From NCBI RefSeq assembly GCF_006716865.1, contig NZ_VFPT01000001.1, positions 1,421,001 through 1,485,000 on the forward strand: a DNA stretch of 64,000 nucleotides, given 5' to 3'. Below, one piece after another: positions 45,855-56,103 of the stretch. The notes below the pieces were generated by a model. The model worked only from the letters and a program-made list of their open reading frames with translations, ran no database searches and had not been told where the DNA came from. The position numbers were made by a program, and so were the translations under genes. Origin of the DNA: Roseinatronobacter monicus (lineage in GTDB: Bacteria > Pseudomonadota > Alphaproteobacteria > Rhodobacterales > Rhodobacteraceae). Numbering within the stretch: the first letter of the stretch is position 1; the number at the start of each line of letters is the position of its first letter.

Positions 45855-46505
45855 AACACCGGGCCGCAGCACATGGCCCAAGGCATAGCCCGCAGCGCAC
45901 GCCACCAGATCGGCAACCCAATCCGCACCCCCACCCATAAGGGCGGCCAGCATTATACGCCCTGACAGCAACACACTCACCAGCACCAGCGCCCCGATCC
46001 GTGCGCGCCGCCCCTCAGCCCCGGACCAGACCAGCCCCGCATAGGTGCCCGCCAGCGCAAATATCAGCGCATAGCCCCCGATCAGCCATGTTCCCGGTGC
46101 CGCGACCAGACCAAAGGCAAAGCCGCCCAAGGCTTGCGCCAGCACCAGAATCGCCAGCATCCGCAGTGATCCAAGCCGCTCGGTGCAGTATTTGCCAAGC
46201 GCTACTGTGATAACCACCACCAGCGCTGCCTGTGCCGGGCCCAGATGGACAAACCCATACGTCAGATACCGGATCAGGTGTTCAGGCGGGAACTGGCGCG
46301 TCTCCAGCATCCAGCCCTGCACCTCGGGGCTGACCCCGATTGTGACCAAGGCCTGCACGCGCCAGCCTGCACTGCCTGCCCAATTCACCAACCCATGCGC
46401 CCCCGCCGAAAGCACCAGCTCAACCGCTCCAATGGCCAGCACCAGCACCCAGACTGCGACTGGCAGCGGGTTGAACACCGATGTCGAAAGGGGGTCTTGC
46501 GTCAT
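45831..46505 (-). CDS. Rhomboid-fold membrane protein lacking the catalytic serine and histidine
   Basis: A 224-residue protein with six hydrophobic segments and a rhomboid-like layout. The TM4 motif, normally G-x-S-G, reads [11 protein letters not shown], so the catalytic serine is a tyrosine. The TM6 histidine motif is replaced by [16 protein letters not shown], with tryptophan where the histidine would align. It is therefore predicted to be a pseudoprotease that binds but does not cleave membrane proteins. Its 3' end overlaps murJ by 24 bases on the other strand. Confidence 0.72.
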   Translation of the reverse strand: MTQDPLSTSVFNPLPVAVWVLVLAIGAVELVLSAGAHGLVNWAGSAGWRVQALVTIGVSPEVQGWMLETRQFPPEHLIRYLTYGFVHLGPAQAALVVVITVALGKYCTERLGSLRMLAILVLAQALGGFAFGLVAAPGTWLIGGYALIFALAGTYAGLVWSGAEGRRARIGALVLVSVLLSGRIMLAALMGGGADWVADLVACAAGYALGHVLRPGVLARLRRV

Positions 46506-46585
46506 GGGCGCGGGGCCTTTGGTTGACGTTACATCGCGCCAAGGCTAATGCAGCGATGGCGAGTTTTCCAGCCAGGAGTTTTCAC

Positions 46586-47620
46586 ATGTCCGACGCCCCG
46601 ACCAAGGCTTTTCCGCAGCGCATCTTCTCGGGCATCCAGCCATCAGGCGGCTTGACGCTGGGCAATTACCTTGGCGCGCTCAAGCGGTTCGCCGTTGCAC
46701 AGGATGAAGGCACCGACACGGTCTATTGCATGGTCGACCTGCACGCAATCACCGTCTGGCAAGACCCCGACAAACTGCGCCATGCAACGCGCGAGCTGGC
46801 GGCGGGCTTCATTGCGTCGGGCATTGATCCCGCGCGCTCGATCCTGTTCAACCAGAGTCAGGTGCCCGCGCATACGGAATTGGCATGGATTTTCAACTGC
46901 GTCGCGCGAATGGGCTGGTTGCGCCGCATGACCCAGTTCAAGGACAAGGCGGGCAAGCACGCGGAAGAAGCCTCGGTGGGGTTGTTCGCCTATCCCAACC
47001 TGATGGCGGCAGATATCATGGCCTATCACGCCACCCATGTCCCTGTTGGCGAGGATCAGAAGCAGCATCTGGAACTGACCCGCGACATCGCCATCAAGTT
47101 CAACCACGATTACGGGGTCGATTTCTTTCCTGTGGTCGAGCCGGTGATTGAGGGGGCCGCGACGCGCGTGATGTCGCTGCGCGATGGCACCAAGAAAATG
47201 TCGAAATCCGACCCGTCGGACCAATCGCGTATCAACCTGACCGATGACGCGGATGCAATTGCCTCCAAGATCCGCAAGGCCCGCACCGACCCTGAACCGC
47301 TGCCAGAAACCCTTGAGGGGCTGGCAGATCGGCCAGAGGCGCGCAATCTGGTAAATATTTACGCCGCTCTTGCCGATATGTCGCCCGAAGGCGTGATCGC
47401 CGAATTTGGCGGTCAGGGGTTTGGCGTGTTCAAACCTGCACTGGCGGATCTGGCCGTCTCGAAACTGTCCCCCATCAGCGCCGAGATGAGCCGCTTGATG
47501 CAAGATGTGGCCGAGATTGACCGCATTCTGGGGCAGGGTGCCGACAGGGCGAATGCCATTGCGGAACCCATCCTTGCCCAAACGCGCGAGATAGTGGGCC
47601 TGATCCGGTCGCGCAGCTAA
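46586..47620 (+). CDS. trpS: Tryptophan-tRNA ligase
   Basis: A 344-residue class I synthetase. The HIGH-type signature is [11 protein letters not shown] near the N-terminus and the KMSKS loop is [10 protein letters not shown] near residue 205. Also typical are [32 protein letters not shown]. The start at 46586 follows CAGGAG. An upstream in-frame extension overlaps the divergent gene and has no family similarity. Confidence 0.97.
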   Translation: MSDAPTKAFPQRIFSGIQPSGGLTLGNYLGALKRFAVAQDEGTDTVYCMVDLHAITVWQDPDKLRHATRELAAGFIASGIDPARSILFNQSQVPAHTELAWIFNCVARMGWLRRMTQFKDKAGKHAEEASVGLFAYPNLMAADIMAYHATHVPVGEDQKQHLELTRDIAIKFNHDYGVDFFPVVEPVIEGAATRVMSLRDGTKKMSKSDPSDQSRINLTDDADAIASKIRKARTDPEPLPETLEGLADRPEARNLVNIYAALADMSPEGVIAEFGGQGFGVFKPALADLAVSKLSPISAEMSRLMQDVAEIDRILGQGADRANAIAEPILAQTREIVGLIRSRS

Positions 47621-47647
47621 GCAAACCCCACTGTGATACACAAATCA

Positions 47648-47677
47648 AATGGCCCCGGAACGCATCCGGGGCCTTTA
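47648..47677. terminator. Terminator between trpS and the first L,D-transpeptidase gene
   Basis: A 9-bp stem (47651-47659 with 47665-47673, loop ACGCA), followed by TTTA on the plus strand. On the minus strand the hairpin is followed by an ATTTGATTTG stretch, so it may serve both genes. Confidence 0.7.
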
Positions 47678-47700
47678 TCATTTGGCAAGCTTGACCTTGC

Positions 47701-48300
47701 TCAGATCACACGGACCTGCGTGCCGATGATGGCAAGCTCGTACAGTTTTTCGGCGTGCTGGTTCATCAGCCCGAAGCACCCGTTAGAGGCGCGACGCCCG
47801 ATCTTGGCGGGGTTGTCGATGCCGTGAATGCGGTAATATTGCCAGCTCAGGTTCAACGCGCGCGTTCCAAGCGGATTGGTCGGATCGCCCCCCTCAACAC
47901 GTTCGGGCAGCGATGGGTCGCGCTGGCGCATATTTGGCGTTGGAATCCAAGTAGGCTCGAACCGCTTGAGCGTGACTTCGGTCAGGCCACGGCGGGTGAA
48001 TTCCTCAGTCATCGGGACCGAGCAAGGATAGGCCAGATAGGTGCTTTCATCCTCTGACCAGTAATGCATCGCGCGCGAATAGGTGTCACACAAAATGGCC
48101 CCGCGCCGCAGGTTCGAGAAATGATCGCGCCAGTCATGATTGCGAAAGCCCATGACGTTGCGGCGGGCGGTACTGGCATTGTTCTCAGGCTCGTAATCCG
48201 GCACGGATTGCGCACGCAGAACGGCTGGCATTGCCAGCATCCCAAATGCAGCGACGCCTGTAGACAGTATTGCGCGGCGTGTCAGGTTTGACTCAGACAT
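47701..48300 (-). CDS. L,D-transpeptidase (YkuD family), copy 1
   Basis: A 199-residue exported enzyme. The Tat-type signal peptide is LTRRAILSTG, with cleavage after RAQ likely. The catalytic domain has His159 in RIHGID and Cys175 in SNGCFGLMN, the YkuD active site. It cross-links peptidoglycan or attaches proteins to it. An almost identical gene follows upstream (48454-49053): 22 differences over the last 155 residues. Confidence 0.9.
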   Translation of the reverse strand: MSESNLTRRAILSTGVAAFGMLAMPAVLRAQSVPDYEPENNASTARRNVMGFRNHDWRDHFSNLRRGAILCDTYSRAMHYWSEDESTYLAYPCSVPMTEEFTRRGLTEVTLKRFEPTWIPTPNMRQRDPSLPERVEGGDPTNPLGTRALNLSWQYYRIHGIDNPAKIGRRASNGCFGLMNQHAEKLYELAIIGTQVRVI

Positions 48301-48453
48301 GGTTTCGTTCTCCGAATATTAATTTTTCCCCATTATGACGTATTCGAGAGCGGGGAATCAAGTCACGAGGCCGTGCGGACGGCCCCGGTGTTGCTTCAAA
48401 TAGACAGAACGCGCGATTTTGCGTCTGGTTCCATGCCTCACAGACAAAAAACG

Positions 48454-49053
48454 TCAGATAACGCGGACTTGGGTGCCGACTTGGACCAATTCATACAGGT
48501 CTTCGACATGCGCGTTCATCAGCCCGAAACACCCGTTAGAGGCGCGCCGACCAACCTTGGCAGGATCGTCAATGCCGTGCACACGGTAATATTGCCAGCT
48601 CAGGTTCATGGCGCGTGTTCCCATCGGGTTCTTGGGGTCGCCCCCGTCAACACGTGCGGGCAGGGACGGGTCGCGCTCGCGCATGTTCGGGGTGGGAATC
48701 CATGTCGGCTGATAGCGCTTCAGCGTGACCTCGGTCATGCCGCGGCGGGTAAACTCCTCGGTCATCGGCACAGATGTGGGGTAGGCCAAATAGGTGCTCT
48801 CATCTTCTGACCAGAAATGCACGGCCCGCGAATGGGTGTCACACAGAATCGCACCGCGCCGCAGGTTCGAGAAATGATCGCGCCAATCATGGTTGCGAAA
48901 CCCCATGACATTGCGGCGTGCAGTTGCAACGCTGCTTTCCTCCTCATAGTCCGGCAACGCCTGCGCGCGCAGAATCGAAGGCACCGCAAGCCCGCCAAGT
49001 GCCATCAACCCCGTTGACAGAAGTGCGCGGCGCGACTGATTTGGTTTGGACAT
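48454..49053 (-). CDS. L,D-transpeptidase (YkuD family), copy 2
   Basis: A 199-residue paralogue of the previous gene with the same register: Tat motif SRRALLSTG, His159 in RVHGID and Cys175 in SNGCFGLMN. The signal peptide and linker diverge more than the catalytic part, as expected for an older duplication under purifying selection. The start at 49053 is the conserved one. The 153-base gap between the copies holds no gene. Confidence 0.9.
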   Translation of the reverse strand: MSKPNQSRRALLSTGLMALGGLAVPSILRAQALPDYEEESSVATARRNVMGFRNHDWRDHFSNLRRGAILCDTHSRAVHFWSEDESTYLAYPTSVPMTEEFTRRGMTEVTLKRYQPTWIPTPNMRERDPSLPARVDGGDPKNPMGTRAMNLSWQYYRVHGIDDPAKVGRRASNGCFGLMNAHVEDLYELVQVGTQVRVI

Positions 49054-49175
49054 TACTTCACACTCCGTGTTATTTGAATATGAGCCGTGTATCCCCACTG
49101 GCGCACATGAAGGCAAGTCACGAGCGCGTGGTCTGCGCAACATGATGCAAATTGGCCGATTTTACTGCACATTGC

Positions 49176-50426
49176 TTAACTGCGCGTCACCAGAGCATGG
49201 CGCTTTTTGCCAGCAGTCAGCTTCATTGGCTCGGCCAAATCCTCGGCAGCGACCATCTGGCCCGCATCGGTGACCGGCGCATCATTGACGCGCGCGCCCC
49301 CTTCCGCGATCAAGCGCTTTGCGTCCTTGCCCGACTTTGCCAAGCCCGCCCGCACGAACAACTGTGCAATCGACACGCCGTCGCGCAATTCCTGCTCGTC
49401 TAGCGCAAAGGTCGGCAACTCCTCGCCCAGCCCGCCTTTCTCGAACACATCGCGCGCGGTCGCCTCGGCGGCTTGCGCAGCCTCCACCCCGTGGCACAGT
49501 GTGGTCACTTCATTGGCAAGAATGATCTTCGCCGCGTTAATCTCGGACCCTTCGAGCGCGCCAAGGCGGTTGCACTCCTCCACTGGCAACTCGGTATATA
49601 GCTTCAGGAACCGTCCAACATCGGCATCGGTCGTGTTGCGCCAGAATTGCCAGAACTCATAGGGCGACAGCATATCGGCATTCAGCCAGATCGCGCCGCC
49701 CTGACTTTTGCCCATCTTGCGCCCGTCCGAGGTGGTCAGAAGGGGCGTTGTCATCCCATAAATCTCGGCATCCGCAATGCGGCGCGCAAGATCGATCCCG
49801 TTGACGATATTACCCCACTGGTCCGACCCGCCCATCTGCAACAAGCAGCCATGCCGACGGTAGATTTCAACGAAATCATAGGCTTGCAGGATCATGTAGT
49901 TGAATTCAAGAAACGACAACGATTGCTCGCGGTCCAGCCGCGATTTCACGCTCTCGAAACTCAGCATCCGGTTCACCGAGAAATGTCGCCCCACATCGCG
50001 CAGGAAATCAAGGTAATTCAGCCCGTCCAGCCATTCAGCGTTATTGAGCATGATCGCATCTGACGGCCCCGCACCGTAGGACAGGTATTTGGCAAAAACC
50101 TGCTGCATCCCGTTGATATTGCTATCAATCGCGGCGGCGTCCAGCAAGGGCCGCTCCTCTGACCTAAAGCTGGGGTCGCCCACTTTGGTCGTGCCCCCAC
50201 CCATCAGGGTGATCGGTTTATGCCCGGTCTTCTGGAACCAGCGCAGCACCATGATATTCAGCAAATGGCCCACATGCAGCGATTTCGCAGTGGCATCATA
50301 CCCGATATAAGCCGGAACGACGCCCTTGCTCAGCGCCTCGTCCAGACCTTGCAGGTCTGTGCAATCGGCAAGGAACCCGCGTTCCTGCATCGTGCGGATG
50401 AAATCTGATTTCGGCGTGTAGGTCAT
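49176..50426 (-). CDS. tyrS: Tyrosine-tRNA ligase
   Basis: A 416-residue class I synthetase of the TyrS bacterial type. Signatures are [19 protein letters not shown] near residue 40 (HIGH) and [10 protein letters not shown] near 230 (KMSKS). A C-terminal S4-like domain ([21 protein letters not shown]) ends the protein. The start at 50426 fits the conserved [13 protein letters not shown]. It is divergent from anmK with a 64-base gap. Confidence 0.97.
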   Translation of the reverse strand: MTYTPKSDFIRTMQERGFLADCTDLQGLDEALSKGVVPAYIGYDATAKSLHVGHLLNIMVLRWFQKTGHKPITLMGGGTTKVGDPSFRSEERPLLDAAAIDSNINGMQQVFAKYLSYGAGPSDAIMLNNAEWLDGLNYLDFLRDVGRHFSVNRMLSFESVKSRLDREQSLSFLEFNYMILQAYDFVEIYRRHGCLLQMGGSDQWGNIVNGIDLARRIADAEIYGMTTPLLTTSDGRKMGKSQGGAIWLNADMLSPYEFWQFWRNTTDADVGRFLKLYTELPVEECNRLGALEGSEINAAKIILANEVTTLCHGVEAAQAAEATARDVFEKGGLGEELPTFALDEQELRDGVSIAQLFVRAGLAKSGKDAKRLIAEGGARVNDAPVTDAGQMVAAEDLAEPMKLTAGKKRHALVTRS

Positions 50427-50490
50427 TTTCGCTTGTCCCGGCTGGCAGAATGCGGGTTCTATATCGCTGCAAGGTGTCAAGGGAAAGCCC

Positions 50491-51582
50491 ATGTTGAAAA
50501 GCGATGTCAAACGAGTGTTGGGGCTGATGTCAGGCACCTCTTTCGATGGGGTGGATGCGGCGGTGCTGGACACCAATGGCGAGGTGATCGAAGCCTTTGG
50601 CCCAACAGAGTTTCGCCCCTACTCTGATGAAGAACGCGCAGCACTGCGCGCTGTCATGGGCTGCTGGCCCGACGCGCCCGAGGTCGAGGCCGCCTCAGAA
50701 ATAATCGAATCCGCCCATGCCGAAGTGATGGCGCGGTTCGACGGGGTCGAGCTTGCGGGCTTTCACGGCCAGACGCTTGCGCATGACCCGCGCGGGCGCG
50801 GCACGCATCAGGCGGGGTCGGGTGCGGTGCTGGCAATGGTCGCGGGCTATCCGGTGGTGTGGGATTTTCGCACATCCGATGTGAAGCTGGGCGGGCAGGG
50901 CGCGCCGCTGGCCCCGTTCTACCATTTCGCCTTGGCACGTCACATCAAGGCCGATGCGCCGCTCGTGTTCCTGAACCTTGGCGGGGTTGGCAATCTGACA
51001 TGGGTGGACCCGCGCAAGGCAAAACCCGAAGAGCAAGGCGCGTTGCTGGCGTTTGACACTGGGCCTGCCAATGCGCCGATGGATGACCTGTGCCACACAC
51101 GTCTGGGCCGCGCGCGCGATGACGGGGGCGCGCTGGCGGCCAGTGGCGCGGTCGACCAAGCTGTCGTTGACGCGTTCCTGAACGAGGGGTTTTTCTTCCG
51201 CGTGCCGCCCAAATCACTCGACCGGGGGTTTGCGGATATGCTGGACCGTGTGGCGCATCTGGCAGATGCCGATGCGCTGGCGACACTCAGCGAATGCTGC
51301 GCCGCATCGGTTGGGGCGGGGTTCGATTACCTGCCGCAAATGCCCGCCCGTGTGCTGGTTTGCGGGGGGGGGCGGCACAATACCGACCTGATGGCCCGCA
51401 TTGCTGCCCATCTGCCCTGTCCGGTTCAACCCGCAGAGGTAGCGGGGCTTGACGGCGACATGATCGAGGCGCAAGCTTTCGCCTATCTGGCCATGCGCGT
51501 GGCGCGCGGGCTTCCCACATCCTGCCCGTCCACCACAGGGGTTGCGGCGGCGGTTGGCGGGGGGCAGATCAGCACGCCCTAA
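50491..51582 (+). CDS. anmK: Anhydro-N-acetylmuramic acid kinase
   Basis: A 363-residue sugar kinase converting anhydroMurNAc to MurNAc-6-phosphate in peptidoglycan recycling. The N-terminal [14 protein letters not shown] and internal [42 protein letters not shown] and VCGGGRHN motifs are complete. It shows standard length. It may act with the L,D-transpeptidases and murJ nearby in wall metabolism, though no operon links them. Confidence 0.95.
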   Translation: MLKSDVKRVLGLMSGTSFDGVDAAVLDTNGEVIEAFGPTEFRPYSDEERAALRAVMGCWPDAPEVEAASEIIESAHAEVMARFDGVELAGFHGQTLAHDPRGRGTHQAGSGAVLAMVAGYPVVWDFRTSDVKLGGQGAPLAPFYHFALARHIKADAPLVFLNLGGVGNLTWVDPRKAKPEEQGALLAFDTGPANAPMDDLCHTRLGRARDDGGALAASGAVDQAVVDAFLNEGFFFRVPPKSLDRGFADMLDRVAHLADADALATLSECCAASVGAGFDYLPQMPARVLVCGGGRHNTDLMARIAAHLPCPVQPAEVAGLDGDMIEAQAFAYLAMRVARGLPTSCPSTTGVAAAVGGGQISTP

Positions 51583-51606
51583 GGCTTTGCTCTGTTGGAG
51601 GTTGCC

Positions 51607-51897
51607 ATGCAAGACGGTGAGGATACCCAAAACCCGACCACGTTCACCCGACCAGAAGAAGAGCTGTGGAAGCGGTTGATCTATATGCTGATCCTTGCGG
51701 CAATGGTGTCTGTCGCGCAAACAATCCTCTTTCTGATTGCCTGCATTCAGTTCATCATCTTCCTGATCGACAACCGCAATCCGAACGCGCGGCTGGCGGA
51801 ATTTGGCTGTCTTGTGGGCGATTGGGTCGCCAAGGCGGCGCGCTATCTGTCCATTTCCAGCGACGCCAAGCCGTGGCCCTTCAAGGAGATGGACTAG
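51607..51897 (+). CDS. DUF4389 small membrane protein
   Basis: A 96-residue protein with a DUF4389 pattern: one or two hydrophobic stretches (LIYMLILAAMVSVAQTILFL, ACIQFIIFLI), then AEFGCLVGDWVAKAARYLS. The function is unknown. The start at 51607 follows GGAGG. It follows anmK by 24 bases and precedes the oligoendopeptidase by 62 bases. Confidence 0.8.
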   Translation: MQDGEDTQNPTTFTRPEEELWKRLIYMLILAAMVSVAQTILFLIACIQFIIFLIDNRNPNARLAEFGCLVGDWVAKAARYLSISSDAKPWPFKEMD

Positions 51898-51959
51898 AGT
51901 GGTTGCGGGTAGGCCCGTTGCGACCTAAGTGTTCGCTATAACCTTAGCGGAGATTTTCC

Positions 51960-53765
51960 ATGGCCCTAGACCAGCAAAGCTGCACAACCACCGAATTTGG
52001 CGAATTGCCCGACTGGGATCTGAGCGTGCTCTATTCCGCGCCGGATGCCCCGGAAATAGCGCATGATTTCGCGTTCCTTGAAACCGCCTGTGCTGATTTT
52101 GCAAAAACATATGAGGGCAAGCTGGCAGAACTGGACGCAGCGAATATGCTCGATTGCGTGCGCCGCTACGAGAAGATCGACATGGTGGCCGGACGGCTGA
52201 TGTCCTATGCGGGTCTGCGCTACTATCAAAACTCCATCGACACGGAGCGCGCGAAATTCCTGTCGGATGCGCAGGATAAGGTGACAGTTGCCACCACGCC
52301 GCTGGTGTTTTTCTCGCTGGAAATGAACCGGATTGATGACGCGCATTTCGATGCGCTGCTGAATGCCAATGCCGATCTGGCGCGGTTTCGCACTGTGTTT
52401 GAACGCATGCGCGCTATGCGCCCTTACCAGTTGTCGGATGAGTTGGAAAGATTCCTGCATGACCAATCAACCGTCGGCGCCGCTGCGTGGAACCGGCTGT
52501 TTGACGAAACAATGGCCGCGCTGGAATTCGACGTCGCAGGCGAGGAAGAACCGCTGGGCCTTGAAGCGACACTGAACCTGCTGACCGACACAGACAGGAC
52601 ACGGCGCGAAGCCGCCGCGTGCGCCTTGGCCGAGGTGTTCAGCAAGAATGTCAAACTCTTTGCCCGCGTGCACAACACGCTTGCCAAGGAAAAGGAAATC
52701 GAAGACCGCTGGCGCAAAATGCCGACACCGCAAACCGCGCGCCATCTGGCCAACCATGTGGAACCGGAAGTGGTCGAGGCGCTGCGCAACTCTGTCGTGG
52801 CCGCTTATCCGCGCCTAAGCCACCGCTACTACGCGCTGAAAGCCAAATGGCTGGGGCTAGAGACATTGGAGGTCTGGGACCGCAACGCCCCCTTGCCAAT
52901 GGACGCCCCCCGCCAGATCGGCTGGGACGAGGCGCGCGCGACTGTGATGGAGGCCTATGCAGGCTTTTCGCCCAAGCTGGCCGAACTGACCGAGCCGTTC
53001 TTCACCCAAGGCTGGATTGATGCCGCCGTCAAACCCGGCAAGGCACCGGGCGCATTTGCCCATCCTACCGTGACAGATGCGCACCCGTTCGTAATGCTCA
53101 ACTACTTGGGCAAGCCGCGCGATGTGATGACCTTGGCGCATGAGTTGGGGCATGGTGTGCACCAGCGCCTTGCAGCCGGGCAGGGAGAATTGCTGTCCTC
53201 CACCCCGCTGACACTTGCTGAAACCGCGTCCGTCTTTGGCGAGATGCTGACCTTCCGGCGGATGCTGGCGAATGCGAAATCACAGGCGGAACGCAAGGTC
53301 TTGCTGGCGGGCAAGGTCGAGGACATGATCAACACAGTCGTGCGCCAAATCGCGTTCTATGACTTTGAGTGCAAGCTGCATGATGCGCGCCGTGGCGGCG
53401 AATTGACGCCCGAAGATATCAACGCATTGTGGATGAGCGTGCAGGCAGAAAGTCTGGGGCCGGTGTTCAACTACATGGACGGTTACGAGTCGTTCTGGGC
53501 CTATATCCCGCATTTCGTGCATTCGCCGTTTTATGTCTATGCCTATGCTTTCGGCGACGGCTTGGTAAACGCGCTTTACGCAGCTTATGAGGATGCGCCC
53601 GAAGGGTTTGAGGACAAGTATTTCGAGATGCTGTCCGCAGGTGGGTCCAAGCACCACAAAGACCTTCTCGCGCCCTTCGGGCTAGATGCGTCCGACCCGG
53701 CATTCTGGGATAAGGGGCTGGAAATGATCGCGGGCTTCATCGACGAGTTGGAAGCGATGGAGTGA
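51960..53765 (+). CDS. pepF: Oligoendopeptidase, M3 family
   Basis: A 601-residue zinc metallopeptidase. The HEXXH motif is HELGHGVHQRLA near residue 390, with the third ligand in the following AETASVFGE. It degrades short peptides in the cytoplasm. The N-terminal DWDLSVLYSAPDAPEI and YAFGDGLVNALYAAYE agree with the PepF group. The start at 51960 is the conserved MALDQQS. It ends at a clear terminator. Confidence 0.92.
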   Translation: MALDQQSCTTTEFGELPDWDLSVLYSAPDAPEIAHDFAFLETACADFAKTYEGKLAELDAANMLDCVRRYEKIDMVAGRLMSYAGLRYYQNSIDTERAKFLSDAQDKVTVATTPLVFFSLEMNRIDDAHFDALLNANADLARFRTVFERMRAMRPYQLSDELERFLHDQSTVGAAAWNRLFDETMAALEFDVAGEEEPLGLEATLNLLTDTDRTRREAAACALAEVFSKNVKLFARVHNTLAKEKEIEDRWRKMPTPQTARHLANHVEPEVVEALRNSVVAAYPRLSHRYYALKAKWLGLETLEVWDRNAPLPMDAPRQIGWDEARATVMEAYAGFSPKLAELTEPFFTQGWIDAAVKPGKAPGAFAHPTVTDAHPFVMLNYLGKPRDVMTLAHELGHGVHQRLAAGQGELLSSTPLTLAETASVFGEMLTFRRMLANAKSQAERKVLLAGKVEDMINTVVRQIAFYDFECKLHDARRGGELTPEDINALWMSVQAESLGPVFNYMDGYESFWAYIPHFVHSPFYVYAYAFGDGLVNALYAAYEDAPEGFEDKYFEMLSAGGSKHHKDLLAPFGLDASDPAFWDKGLEMIAGFIDELEAME

Positions 53766-53786
53766 CGCTCCGACAGTGATCGGGGC
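53766..53786. repeat. Extragenic stem-loop, copy 2
   Basis: A 7-bp stem (53767-53773 with 53780-53786) directly after the oligoendopeptidase stop codon. It matches 10702-10722 in 20 of 21 bases. It precedes the main terminator. Confidence 0.45.
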
Positions 53787-53789
53787 AAG

Positions 53790-53814
53790 AGGGGGGCCAT
53801 TGCCCCCCTTTTCC
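53790..53814 (+). terminator. Rho-independent terminator of pepF
   Basis: The stem 53790-53797 with 53802-53809 (AGGGGGGC/GCCCCCCT, loop CATT) is followed by TTTT. Confidence 0.85.
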
Positions 53815-53917
53815 ATTTCCGTCGATGCAAGGAAAATGAAATCGTTTTTTATTTTGCGCGAATAACGGAAAGCTGAAATCGTTATTCACCTGATGAAAAA
53901 CGCTGAATGCGGCACCC

Positions 53918-54871
53918 TCAGACCGGATTGAGCAATGCGCGCCCCTCGATATGGGCAATGGCATTCTCAACCGCCATCAACCCCATCTCTTCGCGCACAT
54001 CCAAGGCGGCGGTGCCAAGATGCGGCAGCAGGGTCACGTTTTGCAATTTGCGCAGCGCATCGGGCACCTGTGGTTCTTTCTCATAAACGTCCAGACCCGC
54101 ACCCCCAATCGTGCCCGCCTCCAAAGCTGCGATCAGGGCGGCCTCATTCACGACATCCCCGCGCGCGATATTGATCAGATGCGCATGCGGGCGCATGGCG
54201 GACAGCTCTTGCGCGCCAATCAGATGACGTGTCTCGCCGCCACCCGGCACGGCCAGAACCACGCAATCGGATATGCCCAACAGCTCGTCCAGTGATCCAA
54301 CCTGTCGCGCGGGCATATCCAGCGCTCTAGCCGAGCGGTTGTGGTAAACGACATCCATGCCCAGTCCGAAATGTGCCCGCCGCGCAATTGCTTGCCCGAT
54401 CCGGCCCATGCCGACAATGCCGCAGGTCTTGCCACCCAGATGCAGGCCCAGCATTTGGGTCGGGTGCCAGCCGGTCCATTTGCCTGTGCGCATAAGCCGC
54501 TCGCCCTCGGCGGCGCGGCGCGCGGACATCAGCATCAGCATCAGCGCAATATCGGCGGTCGCTTCGGTCACAGCACCGGGGGTGTTGGTGACGGCGATGC
54601 CTGCGGCACGCGCAGCGGCCACGTCGATATGATTATACCCGACACCAAAATTCGCCAGCAAGCGGCAGCGCGCATCTTCCATCCCCTCGAAAACCTCGGC
54701 CGAGAACTGGTCGCCCAAGGTTGGCAGGACCACGTCATACAGGACCAAAGCGGCGCGCATCTCGCCTTTCTTGAGAGGGGCGGTCTGCGTGCGCAGGGTC
54801 ACATTGAAATGCGCCTCTGCCGCGCGCAGTACTTTTTCGGGCAGGGCGCGGGTGATGTAAAGTTCGCTCAT
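53918..54871 (-). CDS. D-2-hydroxyacid dehydrogenase
   Basis: A 317-residue NAD(P)-dependent dehydrogenase. The Rossmann motif is GIVGMGRIGQAIARRA near residue 150; the catalytic arginine lies in NIARGDVVNE and the histidine in LPHLGTAALD. It probably reduces glyoxylate/hydroxypyruvate (GhrB-like) or oxidises glycerate. It is followed upstream by csaA, with an 11-base gap. Confidence 0.88.
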   Translation of the reverse strand: MSELYITRALPEKVLRAAEAHFNVTLRTQTAPLKKGEMRAALVLYDVVLPTLGDQFSAEVFEGMEDARCRLLANFGVGYNHIDVAAARAAGIAVTNTPGAVTEATADIALMLMLMSARRAAEGERLMRTGKWTGWHPTQMLGLHLGGKTCGIVGMGRIGQAIARRAHFGLGMDVVYHNRSARALDMPARQVGSLDELLGISDCVVLAVPGGGETRHLIGAQELSAMRPHAHLINIARGDVVNEAALIAALEAGTIGGAGLDVYEKEPQVPDALRKLQNVTLLPHLGTAALDVREEMGLMAVENAIAHIEGRALLNPV

Positions 54872-54882
54872 GTGTTGCGCCT

Positions 54883-55224
54883 TTAATGCATTCGCGTGCC
54901 GGGGGGCACGTCATGGTCAGGGGCCAGCAAGCTGATCTGGCCCTGAGAATCGTTTGCGCCCAGAACCAGCACCTCGGACATGAACGGCCCGATCTGGCGG
55001 GGCGGGAAATTCACCACAGCCATGACCATGCGCCCGACAAGCCCGTCTGGGGTATAGAGGTCCGCAATCTGGGCAGATGATTTCTTGATGCCGATGTCCG
55101 GCCCGAAATCCACCCACAGCTTGATCGCGGGTTTGCGCGCCTCTGGGAAAGGTTCGGCGCGTGTGACCTTGCCCGCACGGATATCGACCTTCAGAAAGTC
55201 ATCGAAACCGATGTGATCGCTCAT
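54883..55224 (-). CDS. csaA: tRNA-binding protein CsaA
   Basis: A 113-residue OB-fold protein with DFLKVDIRAGKVTRAEPFPEARKPA and VVNFPPRQIGPFMSEVLVLG, matching CsaA, a putative export chaperone and tRNA-binding protein. It overlaps proC by 4 bases (ATGA) and precedes the dehydrogenase gene. Confidence 0.93.
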   Translation of the reverse strand: MSDHIGFDDFLKVDIRAGKVTRAEPFPEARKPAIKLWVDFGPDIGIKKSSAQIADLYTPDGLVGRMVMAVVNFPPRQIGPFMSEVLVLGANDSQGQISLLAPDHDVPPGTRMH

Positions 55225-56033
55225 TGCGCCAATTCCCGAGAGCGCGCGGCAGCAGCCGCAACGGCGCGGGCCATCAGGGGCGACAGGCCCGTGTCAGCAT
55301 CCATCAGCACCTCCAACGCGGCGGCGGTTGTCCCCTTTGGGCTGGTGACATTGATGCGCAACTGCTCTGCTGTCTCATCCGCGCCTGCTGCAAGCTGGCC
55401 TGCACCTATGACGGTTGCACGTGCAAGCTGCATCGCCAGATCGGGCGCAAGGCCCGCATCGGTGCCCGCTTGCGCCATCGCCTCGATCATGTGGAACACA
55501 TAGGCGGGACCAGAGCCGGACAGCGCTGTGACGGCATCCATTTGCGATTCGTCCTCCAGCCTGACAGTCGCGCCGACTGCTGCCAGCAAACCTTCGGCCA
55601 GTTCCATATGTGCCGGTGACACCTTGTCATTGCCAATCAGCGCCGTGATCCCGCAGCCAACGGCAGCGGGCGTGTTGGGCATTGCGCGGATGATCGGGGT
55701 ATCGTGCCCCAAAGCCTGAGAAAAGCGGGCCAGAGATGTGCCTGCGGCAATCGAGATGAACAAGGTCGTGCCATTGCCCAAGGCTTGCAGACCGGGCAGG
55801 GCATCGCCCATCATTTGCGGCTTTACGGCGAGAATTGCGACGGCTGGTGTTGCGGGCAGTTCGCCATTCAGGTGTGCGCCCGTGTTGCGCACCCAATCTG
55901 ACGGGTTAGGATCGATGATATGGACGGATTTTGCAGGCACACCGCGCGCCAGCCACCCTGCAAGCATGGCAGAGCCCATTTTGCCACATCCCAGAAGCAC
56001 CATGCCGTTGCGGGCAATCTGGTCAAATTCCAT
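55221..56033 (-). CDS. proC: Pyrroline-5-carboxylate reductase
   Basis: A 270-residue enzyme for the last step of proline synthesis. It has GCGKMGSAMLAGWL (NADPH binding), AVKPQMM, RAMPNTPAAVGCGI and the C-terminal LSGSGPAYVFHMIEAMA and NVTSPKGTTAAAL. The start at 56033 follows AGGGA. It is translationally coupled to csaA; the 70-base gap to the YbjN gene upstream leaves room for a promoter. Confidence 0.95.
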   Translation of the reverse strand: MEFDQIARNGMVLLGCGKMGSAMLAGWLARGVPAKSVHIIDPNPSDWVRNTGAHLNGELPATPAVAILAVKPQMMGDALPGLQALGNGTTLFISIAAGTSLARFSQALGHDTPIIRAMPNTPAAVGCGITALIGNDKVSPAHMELAEGLLAAVGATVRLEDESQMDAVTALSGSGPAYVFHMIEAMAQAGTDAGLAPDLAMQLARATVIGAGQLAAGADETAEQLRINVTSPKGTTAAALEVLMDADTGLSPLMARAVAAAAARSRELAQ

Positions 56034-56103
56034 ACGCACTATCCCTGTCCTGATCTGTCCCTTTGTCACGCCGGGACGTCAAAGGGTCAAGGGGCTGTGC
56101 GTT

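Noticed and set aside
46643..47641. Long minus-strand frame opposite trpS
   Set aside because: It mirrors the codon structure of trpS, which carries intact synthetase signatures, and has no independent support.
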